Positions 55,388 to 64,000 of a stretch of DNA of 64,000 nt are shown here, piece after piece; positions within the stretch are counted from its first letter, which is position 1, and every line of letters starts with the position of its first letter. Origin of the DNA: Segetibacter aerophilus (GTDB lineage: Bacteria > Bacteroidota > Bacteroidia > Chitinophagales > Chitinophagaceae); contig NZ_BJYT01000011.1 of assembly GCF_007991655.1 (NCBI RefSeq), positions 62,001 to 126,000 on the forward strand, given 5' to 3'. The notes beneath the pieces were generated by a model. The model was not told where the DNA came from, made no database searches, and was given only the letters and a program-made list of their open reading frames with translations. The position numbers and the translations under genes are program-made.

Positions 55388-55788
55388 TTTTCAATTTGCT
55401 GGTCTAAAAGGTTCGAAAGCTTCAGCAAAATTAGTTGCATCTTTTTATTCGCGTCGGCAAAGTCAGGCAATTCTTTTCCGACGTAAATAAAAAATAGAAT
55501 AAGGGATTTTTGCTTAAGTACCAGCGTTTCCTGAAGAGGTATTTTTTGTAACCGGTACGCTTCTCTCATTACCCGCTTTACACGATTTCGTTCTACGGCT
55601 TTTTTAAAATGCCTGCTGCTTGTCGTAACTCCTGCCTGTAGTGGAGTTTCCTTATCATCTACAAAATCGTACAAAACTTTGAGAGGAAAAGCAGAAAAGC
55701 TCTTCCCCTTGCTAAACAGATGCTCGATAAGTTTTCGACTTTTAAGCTTCTCTTCTTTGTTATAAGTAAATCGTGTAGCGATTACAAT
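55384..55788 (-). CDS. rnpA: Ribonuclease P protein component, non-canonical start
   Basis: RnpA binds the RNase P RNA and helps 5' maturation of tRNA. The core [24 protein letters not shown] holds the RNR RNA-binding motif. A TTG at 55674 would give only 96 residues and remove the first strand. Reading on in the same frame gives [20 protein letters not shown] and [16 protein letters not shown], the classical RnpA N-terminus, so the true gene is longer. No ATG, GTG or TTG occurs between that segment and the in-frame stop at 55828; ATT 55788 or ATC 55782 are the best candidates. I give ATT (134 residues). Function is sure; the exact start is not. Confidence 0.85.
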   Translation of the reverse strand: MVIATRFTYNKEEKLKSRKLIEHLFSKGKSFSAFPLKVLYDFVDDKETPLQAGVTTSSRHFKKAVERNRVKRVMREAYRLQKIPLQETLVLKQKSLILFFIYVGKELPDFADANKKMQLILLKLSNLLDQQIEN

Positions 55789-55806
55789 AAATTTTATAAA
55801 ACTAAA

Positions 55807-55829
55807 AGCCCCATCTTTTTGACAGGGCT
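55807..55829 (-). terminator. Hairpin between rpmH and rnpA
   Basis: A 5-bp stem AGCCC/GGGCT with a 13-base loop is followed on the minus strand by TTTTAGTTTT. It could act as a weak terminator or attenuator lowering rnpA and yidD expression relative to rpmH. Confidence 0.5.
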
Positions 55830-55860
55830 AATTATGTAAAACTCACCAATTACTACTGGT

Positions 55861-56016
55861 TTATTTTAATCTCTTTTCGTCGGAAACTGTTAGTTTCACA
55901 CGACCTTTCGCACGACGGCTCGCTAATACTTTACGACCGTTAGCAGACTCCATACGTTTACGAAATCCATGAACAGATTTACGACGACGACGGTGAGGTT
56001 GGAATGTACGTTTCAT
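55861..56016 (-). CDS. rpmH: 50S ribosomal protein L34
   Basis: This 51-codon gene translates to the L34 sequence: [19 protein letters not shown], then [18 protein letters not shown] and a Bacteroidota-type tail [11 protein letters not shown]34 is a very basic large-subunit protein. It is the first gene of rpmH–rnpA–yidD; the rnpA core begins about 70 bases downstream past a weak hairpin. Confidence 0.97.
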   Translation of the reverse strand: MKRTFQPHRRRRKSVHGFRKRMESANGRKVLASRRAKGRVKLTVSDEKRLK

Positions 56017-56315
56017 TTTCTTGTTTTTACTAAGCCAGAAATAAGGTTTCAGACATCAGCGGTACGTCCCATAAGTACTGCTATGGTGAAAGGACGGCAA
56101 AAGTAGGGGAATTTAATAAGACTAGAACTGCGATATAAAGTTTTTTAATAAAATATTCAGTTTTAACGTAAGCACTGCCAGCAGCTAAATAAGCTACTTT
56201 GAAGGATATTAGCAGCTTTTTCTAAAATATGAAAAACCTGATGTTTATCGTTCAAAGTAAGAAAACTGCTTTATAAAGCAATGTATACTATTGGCAGTCT
56301 GTATTGTGAAAAAAA

Positions 56316-57146
56316 CTATTCTTCAAGGTTCGCATGTTTTGATTGGATGAACTGACCGTAGAATTTAGAGCCATTAACATCAAAATCGTAAGTCGTATCA
56401 GTTGTATAAAATAGGGTGCTACCGTTTTTTCTACACTTTTCTTCTATGTCAGGATGACGAGTGAGGTAGTCTGTAAGACTTTCGGCAACAATGTTTCCCT
56501 GCGAAATAACGTGTACTTCAGCAGGCAAAAACTTCTCAATCCTATTTTTTATTATAGGATAGTGTGTACAGGCCAGCAAAATTGTGTCTATCGCCCCACC
56601 CTGTTCCATTACGTTTTTCAAATTTTTCTTAATGAAGAAATCTGCACCTTCATTCTCATATTCATTGTTCTCTATTAGCGGAACCCACATAGGGCACGCT
56701 TCCTGGTAAACCTCTATTTGGGGATAGAATTTATTAATCTCTATCTGGTAAGACTGTGACTTAACAGTCCCGTTGGTCCCTAAGATCCCTACTTTCCCAC
56801 TTTTTGTTAACTCGCCAATATGCTCCGTCGTCGGCCTTATTACACCCAACACTCTTCTTTCAGGTGCCAGCAATGGCAAATCATTTTGTTGAATAGTTCT
56901 TAATGCCTTAGCCGAAGCAGTATTACACGCAAGAATGACCAAAGAACATCCTTGTTTAAAAAACCAGCGAACAGCCTGAAGGGTGTATTGATAAACAGTT
57001 TCAAATGAACGTGGGCCATAAGGAGCACGGGCATTATCACCTAAATACAAATAATCGTACTGCGGCAATAACCTCTTTATTTCCTTTAAAACAGTCAATC
57101 CGCCATAACCACTATCAAAAACACCAATTGGTCCACTTTCAATCAT
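56316..57146 (-). CDS. murI: Glutamate racemase
   Basis: MurI supplies D-glutamate for peptidoglycan. The two catalytic cysteines are in ACNTASA and LACTHYP, with the catalytic Asp in GVFDSGYGGLTV; LGDNARAPYGPRS and GVIRPTTEH are also typical. The frame is open to 57179, but that start would put the upstream gene's terminator hairpin inside the coding region and add a Leu-rich stretch foreign to the family. ATG 57146 gives the standard N-terminus MIESGPIGVFDSG (276 residues). Confidence 0.95.
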   Translation of the reverse strand: MIESGPIGVFDSGYGGLTVLKEIKRLLPQYDYLYLGDNARAPYGPRSFETVYQYTLQAVRWFFKQGCSLVILACNTASAKALRTIQQNDLPLLAPERRVLGVIRPTTEHIGELTKSGKVGILGTNGTVKSQSYQIEINKFYPQIEVYQEACPMWVPLIENNEYENEGADFFIKKNLKNVMEQGGAIDTILLACTHYPIIKNRIEKFLPAEVHVISQGNIVAESLTDYLTRHPDIEEKCRKNGSTLFYTTDTTYDFDVNGSKFYGQFIQSKHANLEE

Positions 57147-57160
57147 AAGCAAAAATAAAA

Positions 57161-57184
57161 GAACCATGCAAAATTGCATGGTTC
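57161..57184 (-). terminator. Terminator after the second ompH gene
   Basis: A perfect 10-bp stem GAACCATGCA/TGCATGGTTC with a 4-base loop, followed on the minus strand by TTTTATTTTTGC. It ends the ompH transcript 32 bases past the stop and lies only 15 bases before the murI start codon. Confidence 0.85.
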
Positions 57185-57215
57185 CAATTATAAACGTGTT
57201 AGTGTATTCTACTAC

Positions 57216-57869
57216 TTAGCTTGGTTTTTTCGGAGTTGGCCGTGTGCCTGTTCCTGCACCAGCAGCGCGCGGGTTTGCAGGTGCTGCACCAGGTTGTTGA
57301 GCACCTGATTGCTGATCCTGAGGACCTTGGCTTTTTAACTGATCAGGCACAGGAAGTTTCAATTCCTTAAACACCTTTTCAAAGACATTTTCCACTTTAG
57401 ATCCCATTTCATAAGCACCAGGTTTCAATACCACGAGGTAATTATTGGCCTGCAATACTTTACTATAAGCACCTAAAACTCTTTCATATAAAGGAGCTGC
57501 CAATTCCTGCCTTCTTTGCTCACTCTTTTGCTGAGAAATCTGCTGCCAATAAATAATAGTGGTCGCAATCTGAGACCTTTGATCTTTCTGATAGTTCAAC
57601 ACCGTTGTAGCTTTTTTAGCCGCTGAATCAGCTTTGTAAGTACTATCCAGACGGTTATATTCCCTTACTGCAAAATCATATTCACCACGAAGTGAGTCTT
57701 GTTGATAAATACCCAACAAGCTATCTACTGTGCGGTAACCAGGCATGTTTGATACGGCAATATCAATATCAAAAACCCCAATCTTTGCTCCTGCTGCCTG
57801 AGCACTAGCACTGTTGGCAGAAAAAAACATTCCTGCAAAAGCCAACATAACGAACAAAACTTTTTTCAT
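57216..57869 (-). CDS. OmpH/Skp-family periplasmic chaperone-like protein
   Basis: A signal peptide (about 1–24) is followed by KIGVFDIDIAVSNMPGYRTVDSL, the strand that starts Skp/OmpH domains, a long helical coiled-coil region (about 60–150) and a strand PGAYEMGSKVENVF. A Gln/Pro/Ala-rich tail of about 40 residues is an addition not seen in the shorter paralogue. Skp trimers hold unfolded outer-membrane proteins on the way to BamA. It is the last gene of the bamA–ompH–ompH run. Confidence 0.87.
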   Translation of the reverse strand: MKKVLFVMLAFAGMFFSANSASAQAAGAKIGVFDIDIAVSNMPGYRTVDSLLGIYQQDSLRGEYDFAVREYNRLDSTYKADSAAKKATTVLNYQKDQRSQIATTIIYWQQISQQKSEQRRQELAAPLYERVLGAYSKVLQANNYLVVLKPGAYEMGSKVENVFEKVFKELKLPVPDQLKSQGPQDQQSGAQQPGAAPANPRAAGAGTGTRPTPKKPS

Positions 57870-57982
57870 TTTTTCTTTTTTTAATCAATCGTTTCAAACG
57901 TTTAACTAAGGCCGTCACTTTTAAAACAGCCTGCTGACGATTGTTACTTTGTTTTTTTGTTTTTATTAATAATTGTAACAGA

Positions 57983-58498
57983 TTAACTCTTTAAGCCCAG
58001 CTCTTTCAAAACCTCGTCACTCTTGTCTAATTTTGGGTCGGCAAATATAACCGTAATCCCTTCACTTTTGTCAAGAACAAAATCGTATCCCCGGTTCACT
58101 GCCATTTTCTGGATGGCGTTATAAACCTTATCCTGCACTGGCTTTACCAGCTTCTGCCTTTCTTTAAAAAGATCTCCCTCGTAGCCAAAACGCTTCTTTT
58201 GAAGGTCCCTGATTTCCTTCTCTGAGTTGAAAAGCTGATCTTCTCTTTTCTTTTTTAGATCCTCCGTTAGCATATACTGCTCTGCCTCATAATTGCGATA
58301 CATCTGGTTCAACTGGCCTTGTTTGGCGTCAATTTCTTTTTGCCACTGTTCACTCACAAGCGCTAACTTCTTATCTGCATCCTTGTATTCCGGCATTTTA
58401 TCCAAAATAAATTTTGTATCGATGATAGCATACCGCTGTGCAGAAACGGTTGCAGAAGTAAGTAGTACAGCAATCGCAATAAATAAGAGCCTTTTCAT
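57983..58498 (-). CDS. OmpH/Skp-family periplasmic chaperone
   Basis: The 171 residues comprise a signal peptide (about 1–20), YAIIDTKFILDKMPEYKDAD, a Lys/Glu/Gln-rich helical hairpin (about 40–120) and a closing strand NRGYDFVLDKSEGITVIFADP. This is the standard Skp/OmpH architecture. It starts 31 bases after the bamA stop, so translation of BamA and its chaperone is tied. The downstream paralogue follows after about 110 bases. Confidence 0.93.
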   Translation of the reverse strand: MKRLLFIAIAVLLTSATVSAQRYAIIDTKFILDKMPEYKDADKKLALVSEQWQKEIDAKQGQLNQMYRNYEAEQYMLTEDLKKKREDQLFNSEKEIRDLQKKRFGYEGDLFKERQKLVKPVQDKVYNAIQKMAVNRGYDFVLDKSEGITVIFADPKLDKSDEVLKELGLKS

Positions 58499-58529
58499 AT
58501 GTAGCCAATTTATTTTTTGAAAGAAAAAT

Positions 58530-61277
58530 TTATTCAGGTTCGTAACCTAACATAAAGGTAAACCTGGCAGCATCTTTAATTCCACCACCTGGCGTGTAAC
58601 GGTCCAAACCAATACCATAGTCAAATCCAAGAAGGCCAAACATTGGTAAGTAGAAACGCATACCGACACCGACTGAACGTCTTAACTTAAATGGATTATA
58701 GTCTTTGAAACTGTACCAACCGTTGGCAGCTTCAAAGAAGCCGAGGGCAAAGATTGTACTGCTTGGGTTAAGGCTTAAAGGATACCTCATTTCTAAAGTA
58801 TACTTATTGAACATCGTGAAAAATCTGGATGCACTTTGTTGATCAGGGTTCACTTTAGGATTGCTCGTCTCATAAACCGGATAGCCGCGCTGTGCAATAA
58901 TATCATATCCTAACAAAGCAAAGTTGTTACTTAAACCGGCATCGCCTAATTGGAAGCGCTCGAAGGGAGAAATTTCCAACTTGTTATTATACCTGCCAAT
59001 GTAGCCATACTTTACTGCAGCTTTCAAAACGAATTGTTTGTTCCTTTCAGCTCCGGAAGGCTTGCCAATAGGTACATACCATTCTCCATTAAATCTCCAC
59101 TTATGGTATTCAACTAACTCATATGGATTCTTAGAAGTTGCCTTGTTTTTATCAAATAGAGAATACGGAGGTGTAAACTGGCCGCTCAACAAAAAGGTAG
59201 AACCGTTACTTGGGAATATAGGCTGGTTAACGGAAGATCTTTGCAACGCAACTTTCACGTTGAAGTTGTTAGAAACTCCATTACTAAATCCTTGGAAGAT
59301 TGCGTAATCCTTCAATACATAGCGGGTATAGTTAAGAGATGTTACAAGGCTAAAAAAGTCATCGGGCCATTTCAACTGTTTTCCTAAGCTTATACCTACA
59401 CCTGAAGTCTCTATATAAGAATCTCCCTCAGTGTAATCATAGTAACCTGTGTATCCATTATAAATTCCGTTTCTATATTTAGTATCGTAAAGACTCACCG
59501 TTAGTGAATTTCTTTTTTTACCACCTAACCAAGGTTCAGTAAACGACACGTTGTAAGATCTAAAGGCTTTACCATTACTTTGGAAGCGAACGCTTAGCTT
59601 TTGTCCATCACCGGTAGGTAAAGGATCCCAAGCCTTCTTACTGAAAATATTATTTATAGAAAAGTTGTTGAACGTTACACCTAATGTACCGGTCAAACCA
59701 ATACCACCACCCCATCCTGCACTTAGTTCTAATTGGTCGCTTGACTTTTCTTCAACGGTCCAGTTTATATCAACAGTTCCATCTTCGGCATTAGGAACAA
59801 CGCCTGGATTAATTTTTTCCTGGTTAAAAAAGTTCAGTTGCGCTAGCTCACGGGTAGAACGAATAATATCAGAACGACTGAATTTCTCTCCAGGAATAGT
59901 TCTAAGCTCACGACGAATAACGTGTTCCTTTGTTTTCTCGTTTCCGGCAATACGAATATTTTTTAGAGTAGCCTGGGGGCCTTCAACAATTCTTATTTCA
60001 TGATCAATAGTATCGTTGTACACCGCAGACTCCACAGCTTCCGAATGGAAGAACAGATAACCGTCGTCCATATAAAGTCCACTAATGTCCCCTCCCTCTG
60101 GCGACATTGTTTTACCGAGCTTTTTATTCAACAGGTCAAGGTCATACGTGTCACCTTTTTGTATTCCAAGGATAGTAGCTAAAATACTATCAGAGTATTT
60201 TGTGTTACCTCTCCAAGTGATATTTCCAAAGTAATACTTGTGCCCTTCGTTAACTTTAATCTTAATATTTAGGTTTCCCTTACTATTGTAGTACTGTGTG
60301 TCAGAAACAATGGTAGCATCACGATATCCAAGAGAATTGTAATATTCGAGTATCTTTTCTTTGTCTTCGTCATACTTCTTCTGGCTAAACTTCGCAGAAG
60401 AAAGCAGCTTTAGCCGAACGTAGGGATCAAGTAATTCTTTTGTTTGAGTGAAAGACAAAAAACCAGTATGGCGGAGATAATCACTAAAGGTTAGATGATT
60501 TCCAGAAATAGCTCCACCAAGAGTATCTTTTGGAGGATGGACAGTTAATCTTGTCATTTCCTTAGTTCCCTTCATTTGCTTTTCAAGCCTTGAACCTGGA
60601 ACATTATTACCTGTGAAGTTTATATCACTAATCTTTACCTTATTTCCTTTTGTAACAACAAGAGTCATAATAACAGAGTTGTCAGCTTTCGGATCTTTAG
60701 TTTCCTGTATATCTGTCTTTACTCCCCTGTAACCCTTTTCAGCAAAATATTTTTCGATGGCTTCAACAGCAGACCTGCGATTATTTTCGGTAATGATACG
60801 ACCTCTTACCAACCCAACTTTAGGCGTAAGGTCTTCACCCTGGCTTTTTGTTATGCCCTTGAAAGTAAAAGTGGACAAGCGAGGCCTTTCAGTTACAGCA
60901 ATCTCAAGAGAAATATTTGAGCCTTGAAGTTGTGTAATATAAATTTCAACATTGCTAAAATAGTTCTGCTTCCAAAGGTTATTTATAGCTTTTGAAAAGT
61001 TGTCGCCACCTGGGATAGTAATCTCGTCGCCAACATTTATGTTAGCAATAGAGGTCAGCAATGCTGCATCGAAATATTGGTTGCCGGCAACTGTAACAGC
61101 GGCTACTTTGTATTTATGAGGAACCTTCTGATTAAAGATATTTTCGAGGTTAACATCAATAGATGCAGGCTTTTCTTGCTCAGTTGTAGGAGGCGGAATC
61201 ACCTGGGCTGAAACATGGCCGGTTAACCACGAAGCTGCAATAAACAGTAAAATAAATTTGTAAACTTTACGCATCAA
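58530..61277 (-). CDS. bamA: Outer-membrane protein assembly factor BamA
   Basis: BamA folds beta-barrel proteins into the outer membrane and is essential. A signal peptide (about 1–24) is followed by five POTRA-type repeats (about 50–480), seen as recurring AVTVAGNQYFDAALL, FKGITKSQGEDL, DINFTGNNVPG, NITWRGNTKYSD and NIRIAGNEKTKEHVIRREL segments. The 16-strand barrel (about 520–915) includes the conserved VGVGMRFYLPMFGLLGFDYGIGLD near the end. The length of 915 is normal for Bacteroidota. It sits between uppS and the two ompH genes, the usual order. Confidence 0.96.
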   Translation of the reverse strand: MMRKVYKFILLFIAASWLTGHVSAQVIPPPTTEQEKPASIDVNLENIFNQKVPHKYKVAAVTVAGNQYFDAALLTSIANINVGDEITIPGGDNFSKAINNLWKQNYFSNVEIYITQLQGSNISLEIAVTERPRLSTFTFKGITKSQGEDLTPKVGLVRGRIITENNRRSAVEAIEKYFAEKGYRGVKTDIQETKDPKADNSVIMTLVVTKGNKVKISDINFTGNNVPGSRLEKQMKGTKEMTRLTVHPPKDTLGGAISGNHLTFSDYLRHTGFLSFTQTKELLDPYVRLKLLSSAKFSQKKYDEDKEKILEYYNSLGYRDATIVSDTQYYNSKGNLNIKIKVNEGHKYYFGNITWRGNTKYSDSILATILGIQKGDTYDLDLLNKKLGKTMSPEGGDISGLYMDDGYLFFHSEAVESAVYNDTIDHEIRIVEGPQATLKNIRIAGNEKTKEHVIRRELRTIPGEKFSRSDIIRSTRELAQLNFFNQEKINPGVVPNAEDGTVDINWTVEEKSSDQLELSAGWGGGIGLTGTLGVTFNNFSINNIFSKKAWDPLPTGDGQKLSVRFQSNGKAFRSYNVSFTEPWLGGKKRNSLTVSLYDTKYRNGIYNGYTGYYDYTEGDSYIETSGVGISLGKQLKWPDDFFSLVTSLNYTRYVLKDYAIFQGFSNGVSNNFNVKVALQRSSVNQPIFPSNGSTFLLSGQFTPPYSLFDKNKATSKNPYELVEYHKWRFNGEWYVPIGKPSGAERNKQFVLKAAVKYGYIGRYNNKLEISPFERFQLGDAGLSNNFALLGYDIIAQRGYPVYETSNPKVNPDQQSASRFFTMFNKYTLEMRYPLSLNPSSTIFALGFFEAANGWYSFKDYNPFKLRRSVGVGMRFYLPMFGLLGFDYGIGLDRYTPGGGIKDAARFTFMLGYEPE

Positions 61278-61427
61278 AAGTCTTGATTTGGTTGTTTTTA
61301 AGGCCGGGCTATATGGAGCTTACGGAACAGATTTTTCCAATCTGAGGCAAATTAAAGGGAATATTTAAAAGTGTTTGTTAAATAGTCACTATAAGTCTGG
61401 GAGGAAATCGATCTCATTTTTTTAAAC

Positions 61428-62180
61428 TCAGCTTGTAACATGTAGTTGTTCGCTGATTTTACCAAACCTCCTTTCACGACCTTGAAAGTCGAGTATTGCC
61501 TCGTAAAGATTATCCTTTCTGAAGTCTGGCCAACGGGTATTGGTGAAGTATAGTTCGGCATAAGCTAACTGGTACAATAGGAAGTTGCTAATCCTATATT
61601 CTCCACTGGTTCTAATCATTAATTCAGGATCCGGAAAGTCGCTGGTACACAGGTATTTTTCTAACGTATCATAATTAATCAACTGGGGGTCTACCTTTCC
61701 TGACTGCACATCGAGCGCTATATTTTTAACCGCATTTAAAAGCTCCCACCGGCTGCTATAGCTAAGGGCCATAACCAGGTTTAAACCGCTATTTTGACTA
61801 GTCATTTCCCTGGCTTCCTCCAATTCGTCGACCGCATATTTAGGCAACATATTCATGTCACCAATCACGTGCAGCTTGATGTTGTTTTTGTTCAAAGTAT
61901 CCACTTCTCGCCGTATGGTATCTACCAGGAGCGCCATCAAACCGTTCACCTCATTTTCTGGCCTATCCCAATTTTCTGTGCTAAAGGCATACAAAGTAAG
62001 ATATCCTACTCCTAGCTCTGCACATCCTTCCACAATATTCCGCACACTTTCCACGCCATGAAAATGGCCAAAAAGTCTGTCTTCGCCTTTTTCTTTTGCC
62101 CAACGACCATTGCCATCCATTATAATTGCAATATGCCTTGGCAAACGAGAAAGGTCAATTTTATCTTTCAAATCCTGCAT
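61428..62180 (-). CDS. uppS: Isoprenyl transferase (undecaprenyl diphosphate synthase)
   Basis: UppS elongates farnesyl diphosphate to the C55 carrier for cell-wall and glycan assembly. Diagnostic blocks are HIAIIMDGNGRWA with the catalytic Asp, GHFHGVESVRNIV, LTLYAFSTENWDRP, and the C-terminal DPELMIRTSGEYRISNFLLYQLAYAEL and WPDF. The length of 250 is normal. It is encoded upstream of bamA on the same strand, 150 bases apart. Confidence 0.97.
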   Translation of the reverse strand: MQDLKDKIDLSRLPRHIAIIMDGNGRWAKEKGEDRLFGHFHGVESVRNIVEGCAELGVGYLTLYAFSTENWDRPENEVNGLMALLVDTIRREVDTLNKNNIKLHVIGDMNMLPKYAVDELEEAREMTSQNSGLNLVMALSYSSRWELLNAVKNIALDVQSGKVDPQLINYDTLEKYLCTSDFPDPELMIRTSGEYRISNFLLYQLAYAELYFTNTRWPDFRKDNLYEAILDFQGRERRFGKISEQLHVTS

Positions 62181-62331
62181 TTTATAAAACCCTGTTTAAG
62201 TGATCAAAGGTAGCAAAACGAAATGTTTAAGTAGAAAACATTTATAATACAAGATTTAGGCATTTGAGTAAAAGAAGGCATTTGTAAAACTTCTTTTTTT
62301 GGTTTCCAGCGACAAAGCATTATTCGCCTTC

Positions 62332-62351
62332 GTTGCGTCGCACATTTGTAC
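62332..62351 (+). repeat. Dispersed repeat copy, subtype 1
   Basis: It reads GTTGCGTCGCACATTTGTAC, one base from the subtype-1 reference, in the spacer between the PorG-like gene and uppS. Confidence 0.8.
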
Positions 62352-62422
62352 TTTGAACCTTTATTGATCTGTTTTTATAAAACGCGCAAACAGTTACTAC
62401 TGCACATCTACTCAAAAAAAAA

Positions 62423-62439
62423 CCTGGTCATAAACCAGG
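62423..62439 (-). terminator. Terminator after the PorG-like gene
   Basis: A perfect 6-bp stem CCTGGT/ACCAGG with loop CATAA, followed on the minus strand by a run of nine T. It separates the PorG-like gene from uppS. Confidence 0.85.
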
Positions 62440-62465
62440 CCTTTTTAAAATCTATTAAAATCAGT

Positions 62466-63308
62466 TTATGGCTTAGGACAACGGTAAGAAGAGATATTGA
62501 ACGATACCCCAAAATGGGCCATCACATAAGAGTCTTTCTGGCTGCTGTTTCCTCTTTGCCTGCCTTTGACACCAATAAGTGGCCCGGTTTCGTAACTGCG
62601 GTCAGCAAGTAACATGGCAGGTGAAGGTTGACCGTTTGGCGTTGTAACAAAAGCATCAGGTGCGTAAGTCATACTTACATCGTCCAGGTAATCGGTGGTT
62701 GTAAAACGGTAACCAACTTCAGCGAAAACATTTATTGCAGGACTGACATTGTATTTGAAACCAATCGCTACAGGAAAACATACTGCCATTGATCCATAAG
62801 GTTTGCGGTCAGGATAAGCAGCGCTTCCCTGTCCTTCGGTACCTAAAGGGCGTAAGAAATACTTAGTGCTATCGAGATAAGCATATGGATCATAAGAGAA
62901 CACGCCTACCCCTAAAGAAACATAAGGAGTATAAGTAAACCCCGAAATACCGGGATAGAACTTGAAGAAATTGAAATCGCCACTTACAGCAAACTCCCAA
63001 AGATTAGTATTGAAGCTAAGGTTTCTGCGTTGCTGAAATTCGTTTTTACTGTACACGTCAGAATAACCAAGACGAGCATAATTGGCTCCAACTTTTAAAC
63101 CGATGTAATTGCCAAATTGCTTACGAAAAAAAACGCCGGCACTAAACTTTGGGCGATTAAGTGATGCGCGGGTATTTAGATCTCCGAAATAATGCGCTGC
63201 TCCAATGGCTACACCAAATTCACCTTCCTGCACGTAGCTATCCATAGATTGGGCACGGCTGCTAAGACTTATAACAACGGCGAAAAACACAATTGCAATT
63301 TGCTTCAT
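62466..63308 (-). CDS. DUF6089/PorG-like outer-membrane protein
   Basis: The 280-residue protein has a signal peptide (about 1–19), then QEGEFGVAIGAAHYFGDLN, a start typical of DUF6089 proteins, and a regular eight-to-ten-strand barrel with GVFFRKQFGNYIGLKVGANYARL, YVSLGVGVFSYDPYAYL and FAEVGYRFTTTDYLDDVS. DUF6089 includes PorG, an outer-membrane component of the type IX secretion system, and its position between nadK and uppS–bamA is the one seen for porG in other Bacteroidota. Assignment to type IX secretion rests on family and position; no other por/gld gene is in the window. Confidence 0.75.
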   Translation of the reverse strand: MKQIAIVFFAVVISLSSRAQSMDSYVQEGEFGVAIGAAHYFGDLNTRASLNRPKFSAGVFFRKQFGNYIGLKVGANYARLGYSDVYSKNEFQQRRNLSFNTNLWEFAVSGDFNFFKFYPGISGFTYTPYVSLGVGVFSYDPYAYLDSTKYFLRPLGTEGQGSAAYPDRKPYGSMAVCFPVAIGFKYNVSPAINVFAEVGYRFTTTDYLDDVSMTYAPDAFVTTPNGQPSPAMLLADRSYETGPLIGVKGRQRGNSSQKDSYVMAHFGVSFNISSYRCPKP

Positions 63309-63368
63309 AATTATAGGTGCTGAGTAAGTAGTAATTAATACAAATCAACCGTATTATTTTCAAATAAG

Positions 63369-64000
63369 CTATTTATTTCTTTTGTCAAAACCCCATGTTA
63401 ACTTTTCTCTAAGAGTCGAAAGAAAGCTGTTTTCGCTTAGCACAATCAACAAAACTTCGAATTCTTCTTTCTTCACTGCAAGCTGAATGTCTTTCTCTAC
63501 AATCTCGCGCCGGGCGTCCATTGTGCAGATAAACTCTTCTGCCCGGCCCTCTACTTCAAAACTAATAATGTTATTATCCGGAATGACAATTGGTCGCAGG
63601 TTCAGATTATGAGGTGCTATAGGCGTAATTACAAAACAAGCGCTTTCAGGAAAAACAATCGGACCTCCGCAGCTCATGTTATAGCCTGTTGAACCTGTAG
63701 GGGTTGAGACAATTAAACCGTCAGCCCAATAACTATTTAAAAATTCACCATTGAGATAGGTGTGAATTTTAATCATCGGAGAAAAATCACGTTTGTGAAT
63801 AGCGAACTCATTTAAGGCAAAAGGAGCGTCGCCAAATAGAGGTATAGACGCATCGAGATGTAAAAGGATTCTTTTTTCAGTAACGTAACGTCCATTAGCA
63901 AGAGCCTCTACTGCCAGTGTAAGCTCGTCTTTACTAATACTTGCTAAAAAACCAAGACGACCGAAATTAATACCCATTATAGGTATTCTTTTATCACGCA
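63369..64000 (-). CDS. nadK: NAD kinase (5' end outside the window)
   Basis: NadK phosphorylates NAD to NADP. The visible part covers the second half of the N-terminal domain and all of the C-terminal domain: IPIMGINFGRLGFLA, FALNEFAIHKRD, the active-site DGLIVSTPTGSTGYNMSCGGPIV, ITPIAPHNLNLRPIVIPD and the closing strands. An internal ATG at 63977 is not the start: the frame continues without a stop to the window edge (RDKRIPIMGINFG), and full-length NadK needs about 80 more residues including the GGDGT motif. It is upstream of the PorG-like gene on the same strand. Confidence 0.95.
   Translation of the reverse strand, partial: RDKRIPIMGINFGRLGFLASISKDELTLAVEALANGRYVTEKRILLHLDASIPLFGDAPFALNEFAIHKRDFSPMIKIHTYLNGEFLNSYWADGLIVSTPTGSTGYNMSCGGPIVFPESACFVITPIAPHNLNLRPIVIPDNNIISFEVEGRAEEFICTMDARREIVEKDIQLAVKKEEFEVLLIVLSENSFLSTLREKLTWGFDKRNK

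Noticed and set aside
61352-61561. 69-codon minus-strand frame overlapping the 3' end of uppS
   Set aside because: It reads most of its length in another frame of the firmly identified uppS gene and has no signal or motif of its own.

Overview
The window looks like chromosomal DNA of an aerobic member of the Bacteroidota, most likely family Chitinophagaceae. Supporting signs are a SusC/SusD pair, a nadK–porG-like–uppS–bamA–ompH–ompH run, an rpmH–rnpA–yidD block, a GWCFGG-type dienelactone hydrolase, lipoprotein signals of the Bacteroidota kind and A+T-rich spacers with few Shine-Dalgarno sites. The family placement is inferred from gene content and order only. No tRNA, rRNA, insertion sequence, CRISPR array or phage block was recognised.

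Layout. 0.66–4.6 kb: housekeeping genes (FAH-family hydrolase, pth, rplY/ctc, prs, radC). 4.6–19.9 kb: a minus-strand carbohydrate region with a GH16 glucanase-type lipoprotein, susD, susC, a six-module hybrid histidine kinase, two exported Cys-type sulfatases and an exported formylglycine-generating enzyme that could activate them. 20.4–23.6 kb: small accessory genes, including a membrane-anchored J-domain protein, a frame-broken coiled-coil membrane gene and a DUF4114 lipoprotein. 23.9–34.8 kb: envelope and metabolic genes (MBL hydrolase, a 1130-residue propeller/barrel protein, pyrG, dienelactone hydrolase, lptC, a barrel protein, coaX, a Lon-N protein). 34.9–44.3 kb: a surface-glycan region with four family-2 and one family-9 glycosyltransferases, two polytopic GT87-type proteins and an LpxL-like acyltransferase, interrupted by meaB. 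44.3–55.1 kb: mixed metabolism and repair (SDR, YjjG, AlkB, YceI, Psd, FadB-like, ALDH, TadA, SodA). 55.1–64 kb: yidD–rnpA–rpmH, murI, two ompH genes, bamA, uppS, a PorG-like protein and the 3' part of nadK, which runs off the window edge.

How genes work together. SusC/SusD would import glycan fragments cut by the GH16 enzyme. The two sulfatases need a cysteine oxidised to formylglycine, and the adjacent FGE keeps both active cysteines, so the three genes form a self-contained desulfation unit. The OmpH/BamA/UppS/PorG block and LptC serve outer-membrane protein and LPS biogenesis, and the glycosyltransferase region probably builds the saccharide carried there.

The most unusual non-coding signal is a dispersed intergenic repeat: twelve copies of a roughly 20-base core in two subtypes whose central small palindrome is preserved by paired base changes; some copies share a longer tail. 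Other points of note are an rnpA frame with no ATG, GTG or TTG at its true 5' end, a gene broken by two single-base deletions, and a 9-bp inverted repeat upstream of yceI.
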